Assembly: GCF_001477655.1 (NCBI RefSeq) | Contig: NZ_CP011266.1 | Coordinates: 1,410,001-1,474,000 of the forward strand | Source: Methanobrevibacter millerae | Lineage (GTDB): Archaea; Methanobacteriota; Methanobacteria; Methanobacteriales; Methanobacteriaceae | Reading direction: 5' to 3' | Length of the DNA: 64,000 nucleotides | Shown here: in pieces, positions 8,986 to 18,596 of the stretch | How the letters are laid out: each line of letters opens with the position of its first letter | Position numbering within the stretch: the first letter of the stretch is position 1 | Notes under the pieces: model-generated | Databases searched by the model: none | What the model was told of the DNA's origin: nothing | What the model saw: only the letters and a program-made list of their open reading frames with translations | Made by a program: the position numbers and the translations under genes

Positions 8986-9528
8986 TCAATAATCCTCTAC
9001 TGTAACAACATCGTCGCTATAATAATAGCGATAATTATATTCATAATTGCTGTATTGCTGATTTGCAGAACCATTTGTGGTTGTAACAGTAGTATTGTTT
9101 CCTATAATACTGGTTGAATTCGTTGGAATTTGGATAATTACCTTTTGATTTATGATTAACGTATCTGAAAAGTTACATCCGTTGTATTTATCATTTCCGC
9201 CGTATTTTACCTTAATAACACAATTGCCTATAGTTGAATTATCGACCTGCATGCTTGCCTGACCCTGACTGTCTGTAGTCAGGATTTTTTGCTGAGATCC
9301 TCCTGAGCTTCCAACTATCGTAACGTTCAAATTCTGGTTTGCAAGAGGAGTATTGTTTATGTTAGTTAACTTGACTGTAATATTGTCTCCTTCAGTTATG
9401 TTGTCAGCGCTTGCCATGATTACTTTTGAATCCATCTTCGGATGTGCCTGGTGAGCCATCAGGAACATTGCAGCACCTGAAACAACAACAATGATTGCTA
9501 TAACCAGCAGGATATTTTTGAAATTCAT
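8986..9528 (-). CDS. Membrane-anchored Ig-like (Big_1-type) surface protein
   Basis: A 180-residue protein with one N-terminal membrane span (MNFKNILLVIAIIVVVSGAA). A bacterial-Ig-like beta domain follows at about residues 42-135 (EGDNITVKLTNINNTPLANQ, TTDSQGQASMQVDN, KVKYGGNDKYNGC). The tail is Thr/Asn/Tyr-rich and contains many sequons. It belongs to a local family with 18597-19015 (decayed), 20338-21063 and 53697-54281. The proteins share anchor, D/EGD-x-I/F-V/A entry strand, N-PLANQ-like loop, and TD-x-G/S-G/A-x-L/A strand. ATG 9528 was chosen because AGGTG lies 6 bases upstream. Probably displayed outside the cell. Confidence 0.75.
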   Translation of the reverse strand: MNFKNILLVIAIIVVVSGAAMFLMAHQAHPKMDSKVIMASADNITEGDNITVKLTNINNTPLANQNLNVTIVGSSGGSQQKILTTDSQGQASMQVDNSTIGNCVIKVKYGGNDKYNGCNFSDTLIINQKVIIQIPTNSTSIIGNNTTVTTTNGSANQQYSNYEYNYRYYYSDDVVTVEDY

Positions 9529-9579
9529 ATCAACACCTATTATTAGATATGTACTTTTACTATATAAATGCAATTTCTA

Positions 9580-9954
9580 TCATTTCTTTATATATCTGTT
9601 TGCAGGCTCCGCATTAGGATAGCTAACAGGGTCTTTACCACCATAACCATTAGGATAATACTTTTTACTGGGTCCCAAACTCTCCAGGATATTGCCGCTG
9701 TCATCAACACGATAATAACATCCATCTTCTCCAATGATTACATGAGTGCTGCTTCTGCTACTGCCTGATGAATCACTGCTTGCAACCTCTTCAGTATTAA
9801 CCTGCTCAACTGAAATGTTTTGTGAAGCATTTGCCGTTGAATTGTTGACCGCAGGAGCATTATTTGAACCTGAATTCAAAACGAAAAGCAAACCTCCTGC
9901 AGCGACTATTAGCAATATTATTGCAAGAACTATAATTATCTTGTTATAATCCAT
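9580..9954 (-). CDS. Small membrane-anchored protein, unknown function
   Basis: A 124-residue protein. The N-terminal span is MDYNKIIIVLAIILLIVAAG. A Ser/Asn-rich linker with NNS, NAS and NIS sequons follows, then a compact C-terminal region containing GEDGCYYRVDDSGNILESLG. The DSGN phrase and overall plan match the protein at 2589-2969. It sits 51 bases upstream of 8986-9528 on the same strand, so the two may be co-transcribed. No function recognised. Confidence 0.65.
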   Translation of the reverse strand: MDYNKIIIVLAIILLIVAAGGLLFVLNSGSNNAPAVNNSTANASQNISVEQVNTEEVASSDSSGSSRSSTHVIIGEDGCYYRVDDSGNILESLGPSKKYYPNGYGGKDPVSYPNAEPANRYIKK

Positions 9955-10215
9955 TTTTTCACCATATAAATATTTTGTATTAACATATTAAAAACATTAT
10001 TTATAACAAACTATTAATGTAAATGATATGATAGTTAACCAGCTCAAAATATTATCATGTAACGGGCCTTTAAAAAATTATCTATTGTTCTAATGTATTA
10101 GAAAAAAGAGAAAGTCCATAATCTTTAAAATTCTCACCAATCTGACAATCCCAAAGACCAAGGTAAAATCAACTCGAATGCTATTGAGCAACCAAATCAA
10201 TCATATTGAAAAATG

Positions 10216-10231
10216 GTGTCATCAAAGACAC
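10216..10231. promoter_or_regulatory. Palindromic operator upstream of the aldo/keto reductase (candidate HxlR site)
   Basis: GTGTCATCAAAGACAC matches GTGTCATTAATGACAC at 11700-11715 at 14 of 16 positions. It ends 8 bases before the TATA box TTTATATAA (10240-10248), a position where a bound factor could influence TBP/TFB recruitment. Two copies in a 1.5-kb locus, each next to a promoter, argue for one shared regulator, most simply the HxlR protein at 11247-11639. Confidence 0.6.
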
Positions 10232-10277
10232 AATAATCATTTATATAATTCAAAATAAAGTTTAGAATGGTGTTAAA

Positions 10278-11219
10278 ATGACATACGATAAAAAATTACC
10301 AAAAATAGCTCTCGGTGCCTGGGCATGGGGAAACGACAATACATTTGGTGGCGAATTAAGTATTGATGAATTATGTCCAATCTATGATGAAGCAATGGAT
10401 TTAGGCCTTAATTTATGGGATACTGCATTTGCTTATGGTATGGGAACTTCCGAAAAGGTTTTAGGAGAATTCCTTAAAACAACCCCTAAGGAAGATTACA
10501 TTATATCTACCAAATTCACTCCCCAATGTGCCGACCCACAATCTGAAAATGCAGTAACTGCAATGCTTGAAAACAGTATGAACCTATTGAACACTGATTT
10601 CATAGATATTTTCTGGATTCACAATACTGTTGACGCTCCAAAATGGACTGAAAAACTTGCATTAACCGCTAAAGAATATGATATAGGAATGTTAGGTGTT
10701 TCTAATCATAACTTGGAAGAAATTAAAGAGGCAAATGATATATTAGAAGACAACGGATTGGAACTCAAGGCCGTTCAAAACCATTACAGCCTACTCAACA
10801 GATCATCAGAAACTTCTGGAATCCTGGACTACTGTAAGAAAAACGACATCACTTTCTTTGCATATATGGTTTTAGAGCAAGGTGCACTATCCGGAAAATA
10901 TGACACCAAGCATCCTTTCCCTGAAGGGTCAGATAGAGCAATGGCTTACGGCGACAGCCTTGATAAAATCGAAGAATTGAATAATGTTTTAGGTGAAGTT
11001 GCAGCAAATCATGAAGTCAATATCGCCCAAATCCCAGTTGCATGGGCAATAGCTAAAGGAACTTTACCGATTGTCGGTGCAACCAAAAAGCATCATGTAA
11101 GCGATGCATTCAAAGCATGCGAAATTACATTATCCAAGGATGAAATTGACATGATTGAAAAAGCAGGTGATGAAGTAAACGTCAATACAATCAGATTCTG
11201 GGAAAAAGAAATGAAATAA
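10278..11219 (+). CDS. Aldo/keto reductase
   Basis: A 313-residue NAD(P)H-dependent oxidoreductase of the AKR barrel fold, acting on an unknown aldehyde or ketone in the cytoplasm. The catalytic tetrad is visible: Asp and Tyr in WDTAFAYG, Lys in ISTKFT, His in FWIHNT. The C-terminal cofactor region contains PIVGATKKHHVSDA. The promoter is clear: palindrome 10216-10231, TATA 10240-10248, and GGTG about 8 bases before ATG 10278. It is convergent with a HxlR regulator gene that carries the same palindrome, so redox- or electrophile-responsive control is likely. Confidence 0.92.
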   Translation: MTYDKKLPKIALGAWAWGNDNTFGGELSIDELCPIYDEAMDLGLNLWDTAFAYGMGTSEKVLGEFLKTTPKEDYIISTKFTPQCADPQSENAVTAMLENSMNLLNTDFIDIFWIHNTVDAPKWTEKLALTAKEYDIGMLGVSNHNLEEIKEANDILEDNGLELKAVQNHYSLLNRSSETSGILDYCKKNDITFFAYMVLEQGALSGKYDTKHPFPEGSDRAMAYGDSLDKIEELNNVLGEVAANHEVNIAQIPVAWAIAKGTLPIVGATKKHHVSDAFKACEITLSKDEIDMIEKAGDEVNVNTIRFWEKEMK

Positions 11220-11246
11220 CTTTAAAAAACCGTCACCATTTATTTT

Positions 11247-11639
11247 TTAATCCAAACCCAATTTTTCGCGGAATATTTTTTTGGTTTCCTCTTTTGTTTT
11301 CTGGCTGTAATGGGTCGGGTCATCATCATTGTCCAATGTGAATATAACCAAATCATAGATTATCTGATTCAGGGATCTGCCCTTTTTGGTTAGAATGTAA
11401 TAATTTATTCTTTTGTCATCCTTATCGGTGATCTTTTCTATAAGGCCTTCATTTTCCATATATTTAAGGCATCTTGACAATGCCTTGTTGGTCAAATCGG
11501 GCTTGTCTTCCTTGAACTCTGAAAATCTTTTCTTGCCGAAAAAAATATCTCGTATAATCTGCAAAACCCATTTTCTATTAATTATTTGAAGAGACAATTC
11601 CACAGGACAGTACGTTACATCAAAATCAAAATAAGTCAT
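11247..11639 (-). CDS. HxlR-family winged-helix transcriptional regulator
   Basis: A 130-residue HxlR/DUF24 regulator. Cys11 in VTYCPVELSLQIINRKWVL is the family's signature N-terminal cysteine, a sensor of electrophiles or oxidation in bacterial relatives. The winged helix spans about residues 15-105 (RFSEFKEDKPDLTNKALS as recognition region, then GLIEKITDKDDKRINYYIL as wing). The C-terminal tail is charged. A perfect 16-bp palindrome lies 60 bases upstream, and a near-identical one lies before the convergent aldo/keto reductase. The protein probably controls both genes. Confidence 0.9.
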   Translation of the reverse strand: MTYFDFDVTYCPVELSLQIINRKWVLQIIRDIFFGKKRFSEFKEDKPDLTNKALSRCLKYMENEGLIEKITDKDDKRINYYILTKKGRSLNQIIYDLVIFTLDNDDDPTHYSQKTKEETKKIFREKLGLD

Positions 11640-11699
11640 AATAAATTTCCCATTAATCGATGTTAATATATTTTCAAATTATATTTTAAATAATTTTTA

Positions 11700-11715
11700 G
11701 TGTCATTAATGACAC
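11700..11715. promoter_or_regulatory. Palindromic operator upstream of hxlR-like gene
   Basis: GTGTCATTAATGACAC is a perfect 16-bp palindrome. It lies between the end of the adhesin gene and the HxlR gene, upstream of an AT-rich TATA-like stretch for the minus strand. It pairs with the near-copy at 10216-10231. It is a likely autoregulatory site. Confidence 0.6.
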
Positions 11716-11747
11716 CCAAAAAAAAGAAAAGAGAAGTTAAAAAACTT

Positions 11748-14700
11748 CTAATTTTTAAATCTTCTTGCAACAACACAAACAAATAATCCCAAAAGCAATA
11801 TGACAAGAGGATTACCTGTTGCATTTGAAATATCTCTTTTAACAATTTGGTCTACCGTTTCATTTTTGACCGTTTCATTGACCTCAATACCGATAACTTC
11901 TGTTACATTTGTTGAGTTAGCTAGAGTAACATTGTCGTATCCTACCAAAACAGTGTTTGTAAAGTTTCCTAATTCAGTAGTATTGAATATTACATAGAAT
12001 CTTTTAGATTCACCTACTTTTAATGTATCAATTAAATTGAATTGATGCTTATTGTTAGAATTCAGCATATGTTTCCAGTTGCCTGTACCATTGTAGTAAT
12101 CGACATAGACAAGGCCACAGCCATAAGAATCCTCAATAACAAATACATTATCCAAGTCAATTTCTCCATTATTTGTAACAATAATTTCAAATATTGTAAG
12201 GTTACCAATGACAACAGTTCTGTTTAAAGATATTTTTGAAACAGTCAAATTGGCTGTTCTATTGTCAACGACTTCAACTTGGGCTGTTGTATTTTTAATA
12301 CCTGTTTCATTAGTACTTGCTGAAATTGTATTATAGCGAATGCCACTTGAAGTGGTATTGAATACAACATAAAAACTTGCAAATTCTCCAGGTGCAAGTA
12401 TGCCATTCAAAGTCCAAACCAAAGAGTTTTCACTCCAATCTCCTAAATCATCGATGTAGTGATCATAAATCAACCCATCATGCTTAAGTTCAGTGATTTT
12501 AACATCAGTCAAATTGACGATTCCAATATTTCGAATTATGATTTCAAATACTGCCTGTTCGCCAAATCTGACAGTTGAATTAACAGCAATTTTTTCGATT
12601 GTAAAATCTGGCTTTACAACTTTTACAGTATCGTTTGCAGTCTTGTTCTGTGATGAGATCACGTTTACAAAATCACCAACATCTGTAGTTTTAAATTTTA
12701 CAATAAAACCTTTATATTCATTCGGAGCCAAAACATCTTTAGTTGTCCAGCTCAAATCATCATTTTTAATCCATGCCTCATGATAATCAATAAATGAATC
12801 ATATAAAAGACCATCAAATGCCAATTCAGTGATTGTAATATTTTCTAAATTGGTTTCACCGTCATTGTGAACGACAATTTCGAAAGTTACATAATCGCCG
12901 ATTAATACAACGGAATTAGTGACAATCTTTTCTATTGTATAACTGGATTTCAGGACATTGACTGTATCATTTGAGGTTTTATTGCCTGATGAAATGACAT
13001 TGACAAAGGTTCCATTTGTTGTAGTATTGAATACAACAAAGAATCCTGAATACTCACCAGGATGTAATGTAGAGTTAAAATTCCATGACAAATCATTATT
13101 CTTTATCCAATGATTTAACTCATCGATATAGTGGCTGAATACAAGACCGTCATATGATACTTCAGATATAGTGATATTGCTTAAATCCACTTCCCCAATG
13201 TTATGTACTACAATTTCGAAGATAGCTTGAGAACCCATAACAACATTTGGAGTTAAAGAAATCTTTTCAATGACATAGTCTTGTTTTAAAACATTTACAG
13301 TATCGTTTGATGTTTTATTTCCTGATGAAATGACATTGCCAAAGGTTCCATTTGTTGTAGTATTGAATACAACAAAGAATCCTGAATACTCACCAGGAAC
13401 TAAAGTGCCATTCAGAGTCCAGGATAAATCTGAATTCTTAATCCAGATTCCAAGGTAATCTATAAATGAATCATATAAAAGACCATCATAGGACAGTTCA
13501 GTTATTGTAATGTTGTCTAAATTGGTTTCGCCAACATTGTGAATTACAATCTCAAATATGGCCTGAGAACCCACTACAACATTTGGAGTTAAAGAAATCT
13601 TTTCAATGATATAATCACCCTTATGGACTTTAACAGTGTCATTTGATGATTTGTTGTCTGTTCCATTTGCTTTTGCGGTTACAATATTGGTAAAGTTACC
13701 GTTTGTTGTGGTAATAAATGTTATAAAGAATCCTGAATATTCACCTGGACGCAATATGCCATTTAATGTCCATGACAAATTAGAATTTTCAACCCAAACA
13801 TCAAGATAATCCGTGTATGAATCATATTGCAAACCTTCAAAGTGATATTCTTTCACTGTCAAGTCATGCAAGTCTACACTTCCAGTATTGTGAACGATGA
13901 TTTCAAATGTTACCTTATCTCCGATTTTAGTATTCTTGTTTAAAGCTATTTTTTCAATCGTGAAATCTGGTTTAACTACATCCACAGTATCATTTGAAGT
14001 TGTATTGTTAGTTTCGTTGGAACTTCCTGATACTACATTTACAAAGGTACCTTTTGTTGTAGTATTAAATACAACATAGAAACCTGCATATTCACCCGGA
14101 TACAGCAAAGAGTTCATTGTCCAACTTAAATCATTGTTTTTGTTGAATAATGAGGTATAATCATAGAAATGGTCATAAATCAAACCTTCAAATGATTCCT
14201 CTTTAATTGTTACATTGTTCAGATTCACATTTCCTGTATTGTGAACGATAATTTGGAAGATAACTTGATTTCCAACAAGTACTTTTGGAGTGACAGCAGT
14301 TTTTATCAAATCCATTGAAGCAATATCAGAGGAATTGGTAGTATTGTGGGTTTCATTGTCATCAAACACTTCAGTAGTGTTGTTTGTTGATTTATTACCC
14401 GTTCCGTTAGAACCTGCAATCACAACATTTGTAAAATTACCTATCTGTATAGTATTAAAGTTAACAATCAAAATTGCAAATTCGTTAGGATGTAAAATGT
14501 CATTTAAAACCCATTTGTTTTTATTGTTGACAACTGAATGTTTCCAGTTTCCATTGTCCACAAATGAATCGTATATAAGTCCGTCATATTGGTCTTCTAT
14601 TATAAACACATCATCCAATGCACATTCACCGACATTGTGAACCACTATTTCAAATACTGCTTTTTGTCCTAGTTGGAGATATTTTGTCAATGTGATTTTT

Positions 14701-17700
14701 TCGACAATAAAATCCGGCTTTAAAACTGTGGTTGTGTTATTAACAGTCTTATTATCAGTCTCATTAGTCTTAACAACAATAATGTTAGTGAAATTACCTT
14801 CACGAGTAGTATTGAAAAATACCTTTAAACCAATCAACTCACCAACAGGAAGAGCGCCATTCAAAGTCCAGACATTCTTACCATCAACAAAAGCATGAGT
14901 CCAATAACCATTATCATCAAAGGAATCATAAACAAGACCATCATAAGAATCCTCAATAACAGTAACATTAGTCAACTCAGTCTCACCAATATTCCTAACA
15001 ACAATATTGAAAACAGCCTGAGAACCCAAAACAACCTCAGGAGTCAAAGTAACCTTTTCAACAACAAAACCAGGCTTCAAAACCGTGGTTGTATTATTAA
15101 CAGTCTTATTACCAGTCTCATTAGTCCTAACAACAACAACATTAGTGAAATTACCTTCACGAGTAGTATTGAAAAATACCTTAAAACCAATCAACTCACC
15201 AACAGGAAGAGCGCCATTCAAAGTCCAGACATTCTTACCATCAACAAAAGCATGAGTCCAATAACCATTATCATCAAAGGAATCATAAACAAGACCATCA
15301 TAAGAATCCTCAATAACAGTAACATTAGTCAACTCAGTCTCACCAATATTCCTAACAACAATATTGAAAACAGCCTGAGAACCCAAAACAACCTCAGGAG
15401 TCAAAGTAACCTTTTCAACAACAAAACCAGGCTTCAAAACCGTGGTTGTATTATTAACAGTCTTATTACCAGTCTCATTAGTCCTAACAACAACAACATT
15501 AGTGAAATTACCATAAGCTGTTGTGTTAAACAATACTTTAAATGCTGCATACTGATTAGGACTTAATGCATAATTTAATGACCAGACATGTTTTCCATCA
15601 ACTACAGAATGGTTCCAATAACCATTGTCGTTGTGTGAATCATAAATCAAACCATCATATTCATCTTCTATAACAGTCACATTATGCAAATCCACTTCTC
15701 CAGTATTGTGAACAACAATTTCAAATTCAGTTTGCTCGTGAAGCTTAACTGTTTTGTTTAATGCTATTTTTTCAACAGTGAAATTGGCATTTAACACACG
15801 AACAACATCAAAACTGTATACAATAGAAGAGTTAGATGATCCTCCTGTTGCATTGTTATAAAATGTTCCGTTTTTGTAAGCTAAAAATATTACTGTAAAT
15901 GTTGAATTTTCAAATGCATCCAGAGATGGTAAGTTCCATGTTCCATTGGTTTCATTATATGACCAGTTTTCATCATCACTGCGCCATGAAACATATTGCA
16001 AACCTTCTGAATAATCCTTATCTTCAATGAAGATATTGTATATTGTTTCATTAATAGTGTTTCTGGCAGTTATTGTAAATTCAACATACTGATTAATCAA
16101 AACCGTCTTGTTTACAGTTTGTTTCGTTAATGTTTCATTTACAAAGTCAATTTGAGCGAATTGGAAAGTAAATAAATTCTGTTGTCCGCTGCCAGTGATA
16201 AGTGATGAAAAATTATACAGCAAAACAGTACCGTTGGCTAGGGTCTTTGTTGCACTGGTTCCATTAATTCTAAATCCGGCATCATACAATTCAATAACCC
16301 TTTTGACAATAGGAATATTTGATGATCTGAAATCTCCATCAGTGAATTCCCAAACATAATCATGCAAGTTACGTGTTTTTAACTCATACTCACTGTTAAT
16401 AGTATCATATATAAGTATTTTGAGATAATCAGCAACTTCTTCACCAGTAATTACATTTCTAAGGAATTTCATAGAATTGTCCATTTGACCGGAACTAGGT
16501 TCACCGTTTTGATGTTCGGCACAGTATGCATAATAGCCGTTTGAAAGTCTCATTAAATGAGAAATATCTGAATCCCCAAGTACGGAAGCACTTTCACCAA
16601 GCAAATCATAAGATATCTTATCATCAGATACATTTGTGTCGATTAGTGTAACATTGTCATGAACATAAATTTCAGGTCCTACAGCGGCGTCGTTATTGTT
16701 CAATGTAACATTGACCAGCGTTGGATTGAAACCATAAACCCCACCACCATACTGCCTTGCAGTGTTGTTTTCAATAGTGGAGTTTACTACTTGCCCATAA
16801 CTCATATAAAGACCACCCCCATAATTTCCGGCAGTGTTATTAATAATACTACAATTCTCAATCAAGGAGCTTGAACCTCTTTGAGATATTCCTCCACCAC
16901 CGTACAATGCTGAATTGTTTGCAATGATGGAATTTGTAATTTTATTATTTGTACCCATAATGTTTACTCCAGCACCTGTAGAAGCATTATTGGAAATTAC
17001 AGTCACATTATTTGCAACACTAGATGAACCACCAATATAAAGCCCACCTACAACATAATCTGCATGATTACCAATAAAAACAGAATCTTCAATCACATTG
17101 GAAGACCCATACAATACTGCACCACCGATATTTCGAGTAGCATGATTGTTAATGAATGTCAAATTGCTAAGTTTACCATAGCTCGCATAATAAAAGAAAC
17201 CTCCCTCATATCCGGCAGTATTGTTTTCAAATACAGAATTTGAAATAACACCATAATCATAGTACCAATAGACAGCACCGCCACTATAATAAGAAAGCGC
17301 TTTATTTCCACTGAATCTGGAATTATTTAAAGTCCCATTATTTCCCATCCAACAGATAGCACCACCATCATCATATGCGGTATTATCCATGAACTGAGAA
17401 TTATTGACTAAACCCTTATAACCGGACCAATAAATAGCTCCACCTTCATAATAAGCATAACTGTCACTAAAAGTACAGTTATCCACTACACCATCAGATC
17501 CAGACCAATAAAGGGTTCCTCCTTTATTGTAAGTATATCCATTGACAAAATTTAGATTACTTATTACCACATTACTTGCGGATACTTGAAAAGCCCTTGC
17601 GTTATTAGAAGAATCTATAGTAAAATTATTTCCATTTATTATAAGTGCCTTATTGATTACAATACCAGAGTTTAATGAACTGTCATTAGAAGTATACTTA

Positions 17701-17906
17701 TAATCCCTATTCAAATCAACAGTACCATTCGAATTTTGAATTAGTGCATTTAATTCCGTGAAAGTACCTGGAACATCACCCACAATATCTTTTGAATCAA
17801 TTTCATTCCCCATAACTGACGTATCATTTTCTTGTGCGCTTACTGACGATATCGACAATAAGATAAATAAGAATAATGTAATGAAAATAATCTTTCTTTT
17901 TTGCAT
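11748..17906 (-). CDS. Giant adhesin-like surface protein (beta-helix, thioester-like domain, 12 DUF11/CARDB-type repeats)
   Basis: A 2052-residue secreted protein. It has a signal peptide (about 1-25, ending VSAQE). A right-handed beta-helix region follows (about 70-430) with repeats such as GGAIYWSGYKGLVNNSQFMDN. Next is a domain with YYAYCAEH (Cys near residue 462) and HDYVWEFTDGDF (near 511) that resembles Gram-positive thioester (TQXA) domains. Then come about twelve 115-120-residue repeats of the type EKI-LT-x-V-x-G-x-x-A-x-FEI-V-HNxGE. The C-terminus is TGNPLVILLLGLFVCVVARR. Two repeats are almost identical at DNA level. ATG 17906 is chosen because GGAGGTGA lies 8 bases upstream; the earlier in-frame GTG is inside that site. 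It probably binds other cells or host material. Confidence 0.9.
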   Translation of the reverse strand: MQKRKIIFITLFLFILLSISSVSAQENDTSVMGNEIDSKDIVGDVPGTFTELNALIQNSNGTVDLNRDYKYTSNDSSLNSGIVINKALIINGNNFTIDSSNNARAFQVSASNVVISNLNFVNGYTYNKGGTLYWSGSDGVVDNCTFSDSYAYYEGGAIYWSGYKGLVNNSQFMDNTAYDDGGAICWMGNNGTLNNSRFSGNKALSYYSGGAVYWYYDYGVISNSVFENNTAGYEGGFFYYASYGKLSNLTFINNHATRNIGGAVLYGSSNVIEDSVFIGNHADYVVGGLYIGGSSSVANNVTVISNNASTGAGVNIMGTNNKITNSIIANNSALYGGGGISQRGSSSLIENCSIINNTAGNYGGGLYMSYGQVVNSTIENNTARQYGGGVYGFNPTLVNVTLNNNDAAVGPEIYVHDNVTLIDTNVSDDKISYDLLGESASVLGDSDISHLMRLSNGYYAYCAEHQNGEPSSGQMDNSMKFLRNVITGEEVADYLKILIYDTINSEYELKTRNLHDYVWEFTDGDFRSSNIPIVKRVIELYDAGFRINGTSATKTLANGTVLLYNFSSLITGSGQQNLFTFQFAQIDFVNETLTKQTVNKTVLINQYVEFTITARNTINETIYNIFIEDKDYSEGLQYVSWRSDDENWSYNETNGTWNLPSLDAFENSTFTVIFLAYKNGTFYNNATGGSSNSSIVYSFDVVRVLNANFTVEKIALNKTVKLHEQTEFEIVVHNTGEVDLHNVTVIEDEYDGLIYDSHNDNGYWNHSVVDGKHVWSLNYALSPNQYAAFKVLFNTTAYGNFTNVVVVRTNETGNKTVNNTTTVLKPGFVVEKVTLTPEVVLGSQAVFNIVVRNIGETELTNVTVIEDSYDGLVYDSFDDNGYWTHAFVDGKNVWTLNGALPVGELIGFKVFFNTTREGNFTNVVVVRTNETGNKTVNNTTTVLKPGFVVEKVTLTPEVVLGSQAVFNIVVRNIGETELTNVTVIEDSYDGLVYDSFDDNGYWTHAFVDGKNVWTLNGALPVGELIGLKVFFNTTREGNFTNIIVVKTNETDNKTVNNTTTVLKPDFIVEKITLTKYLQLGQKAVFEIVVHNVGECALDDVFIIEDQYDGLIYDSFVDNGNWKHSVVNNKNKWVLNDILHPNEFAILIVNFNTIQIGNFTNVVIAGSNGTGNKSTNNTTEVFDDNETHNTTNSSDIASMDLIKTAVTPKVLVGNQVIFQIIVHNTGNVNLNNVTIKEESFEGLIYDHFYDYTSLFNKNNDLSWTMNSLLYPGEYAGFYVVFNTTTKGTFVNVVSGSSNETNNTTSNDTVDVVKPDFTIEKIALNKNTKIGDKVTFEIIVHNTGSVDLHDLTVKEYHFEGLQYDSYTDYLDVWVENSNLSWTLNGILRPGEYSGFFITFITTTNGNFTNIVTAKANGTDNKSSNDTVKVHKGDYIIEKISLTPNVVVGSQAIFEIVIHNVGETNLDNITITELSYDGLLYDSFIDYLGIWIKNSDLSWTLNGTLVPGEYSGFFVVFNTTTNGTFGNVISSGNKTSNDTVNVLKQDYVIEKISLTPNVVMGSQAIFEIVVHNIGEVDLSNITISEVSYDGLVFSHYIDELNHWIKNNDLSWNFNSTLHPGEYSGFFVVFNTTTNGTFVNVISSGNKTSNDTVNVLKSSYTIEKIVTNSVVLIGDYVTFEIVVHNDGETNLENITITELAFDGLLYDSFIDYHEAWIKNDDLSWTTKDVLAPNEYKGFIVKFKTTDVGDFVNVISSQNKTANDTVKVVKPDFTIEKIAVNSTVRFGEQAVFEIIIRNIGIVNLTDVKITELKHDGLIYDHYIDDLGDWSENSLVWTLNGILAPGEFASFYVVFNTTSSGIRYNTISASTNETGIKNTTAQVEVVDNRTANLTVSKISLNRTVVIGNLTIFEIIVTNNGEIDLDNVFVIEDSYGCGLVYVDYYNGTGNWKHMLNSNNKHQFNLIDTLKVGESKRFYVIFNTTELGNFTNTVLVGYDNVTLANSTNVTEVIGIEVNETVKNETVDQIVKRDISNATGNPLVILLLGLFVCVVARRFKN
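14728..15513 (-). repeat. 357-bp tandem repeat units inside the adhesin gene
   Basis: Three successive repeat starts (GTGGTTGT at 14728, 15085 and 15442) are 357 bases apart, equal to 119 residues. Over most of their length the first two units are identical, and the third matches for about 70 bases before diverging. The encoded repeats differ by about one residue (IGFKVFF versus IGLKVFF). Other repeats of the protein are much more diverged, so this block reflects recent duplication or gene conversion. Confidence 0.85.
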
Positions 17907-18083
17907 ATTCGTTTTCACCTCCCTTTAAATTTTAGACTAAATTAAAAGAAAACCAAAAAATAGCCTTAATAATATATTGTATTAAGTAATATTTATAATA
18001 TTATATGAATAAAAAAAATTAAATTAAAAAAAATATAAAAATTATTCATATTATAAAATTTTAGCATAAAATCTGAACATTTT

Positions 18084-18578
18084 TTAAGGATTGCAGTCCC
18101 CGCATGGAGTATATCCACTTGAAACAGCACTGTCATGTGAAGAGAAATAGACCCTGTTCGAATCCTGAATCTGACTTATCAAATAGCAGTCTGACCTGTG
18201 GAACCTTTTGCTTTCTGCGTTTCCAATCAACGCCACATCAGATGAATTTGAATCATCACTGGAATTGACCGGAATATAATTTTTGGAATTGGATGAAGAA
18301 TTGTTCATGAAATCATTTATAAAATCAGAATCTATTTTCCTATTTGAATTTGAATCAGGAAAAATTCCTTCATTGAGCTGCGGAAAGAATGTGAAAGCCA
18401 GATTTATAACGACTAAAACCAAAACAGCGAAAATGACAAATGAAATTATCCTGTTTCTTTTTGATGAACTTTTTTTCTTCATTGTTTTGGGAGAAGTAAC
18501 CTTTACTCCGCATCTTGGGCAAACGTCATCATTTTCATCTACCTTTGCACCGCACATTCTGCAATATCTGATATCCAT
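18084..18578 (-). CDS. Zinc-ribbon membrane protein with Ada-like metal-binding C-terminus
   Basis: A 164-residue protein. A zinc ribbon at residues 4-26 (CRMCGAKV...CPRCGVKV) is followed by a Lys/Ser-rich linker, one membrane span at about 43-63 and a Ser/Asn-rich spacer. The last 45 residues contain IGNAESKRFHRSDCYLISQI, then RVYFSSHDSAVSSGYTPCGDCNP. That pattern (N-x-x-S-K-x-FH-x-x-DC ... GYxPCxxCNP) matches the Ada-type metal-binding fold seen at the end of secreted nucleases and ComEC-like proteins. The domain would be outside the cell, and its role here is unknown. No clear ribosome binding site, so it may be translated from a short leader. Confidence 0.75.
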   Translation of the reverse strand: MDIRYCRMCGAKVDENDDVCPRCGVKVTSPKTMKKKSSSKRNRIISFVIFAVLVLVVINLAFTFFPQLNEGIFPDSNSNRKIDSDFINDFMNNSSSNSKNYIPVNSSDDSNSSDVALIGNAESKRFHRSDCYLISQIQDSNRVYFSSHDSAVSSGYTPCGDCNP

Positions 18579-18596
18579 AATATAGTATATTTAAAT

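Noticed and set aside
11800-15513. CRISPR-like regular repetition
   Set aside because: The periodicity is about 357 bases within a coding region and corresponds to protein repeats; there are no short repeats with unique spacers.
14895-15566. Long plus-strand open frame (223 codons)
   Set aside because: It is antisense to the repeated part of the adhesin gene. Its own apparent repeat is just the 357-bp unit read backwards, and it has no ribosome binding site.
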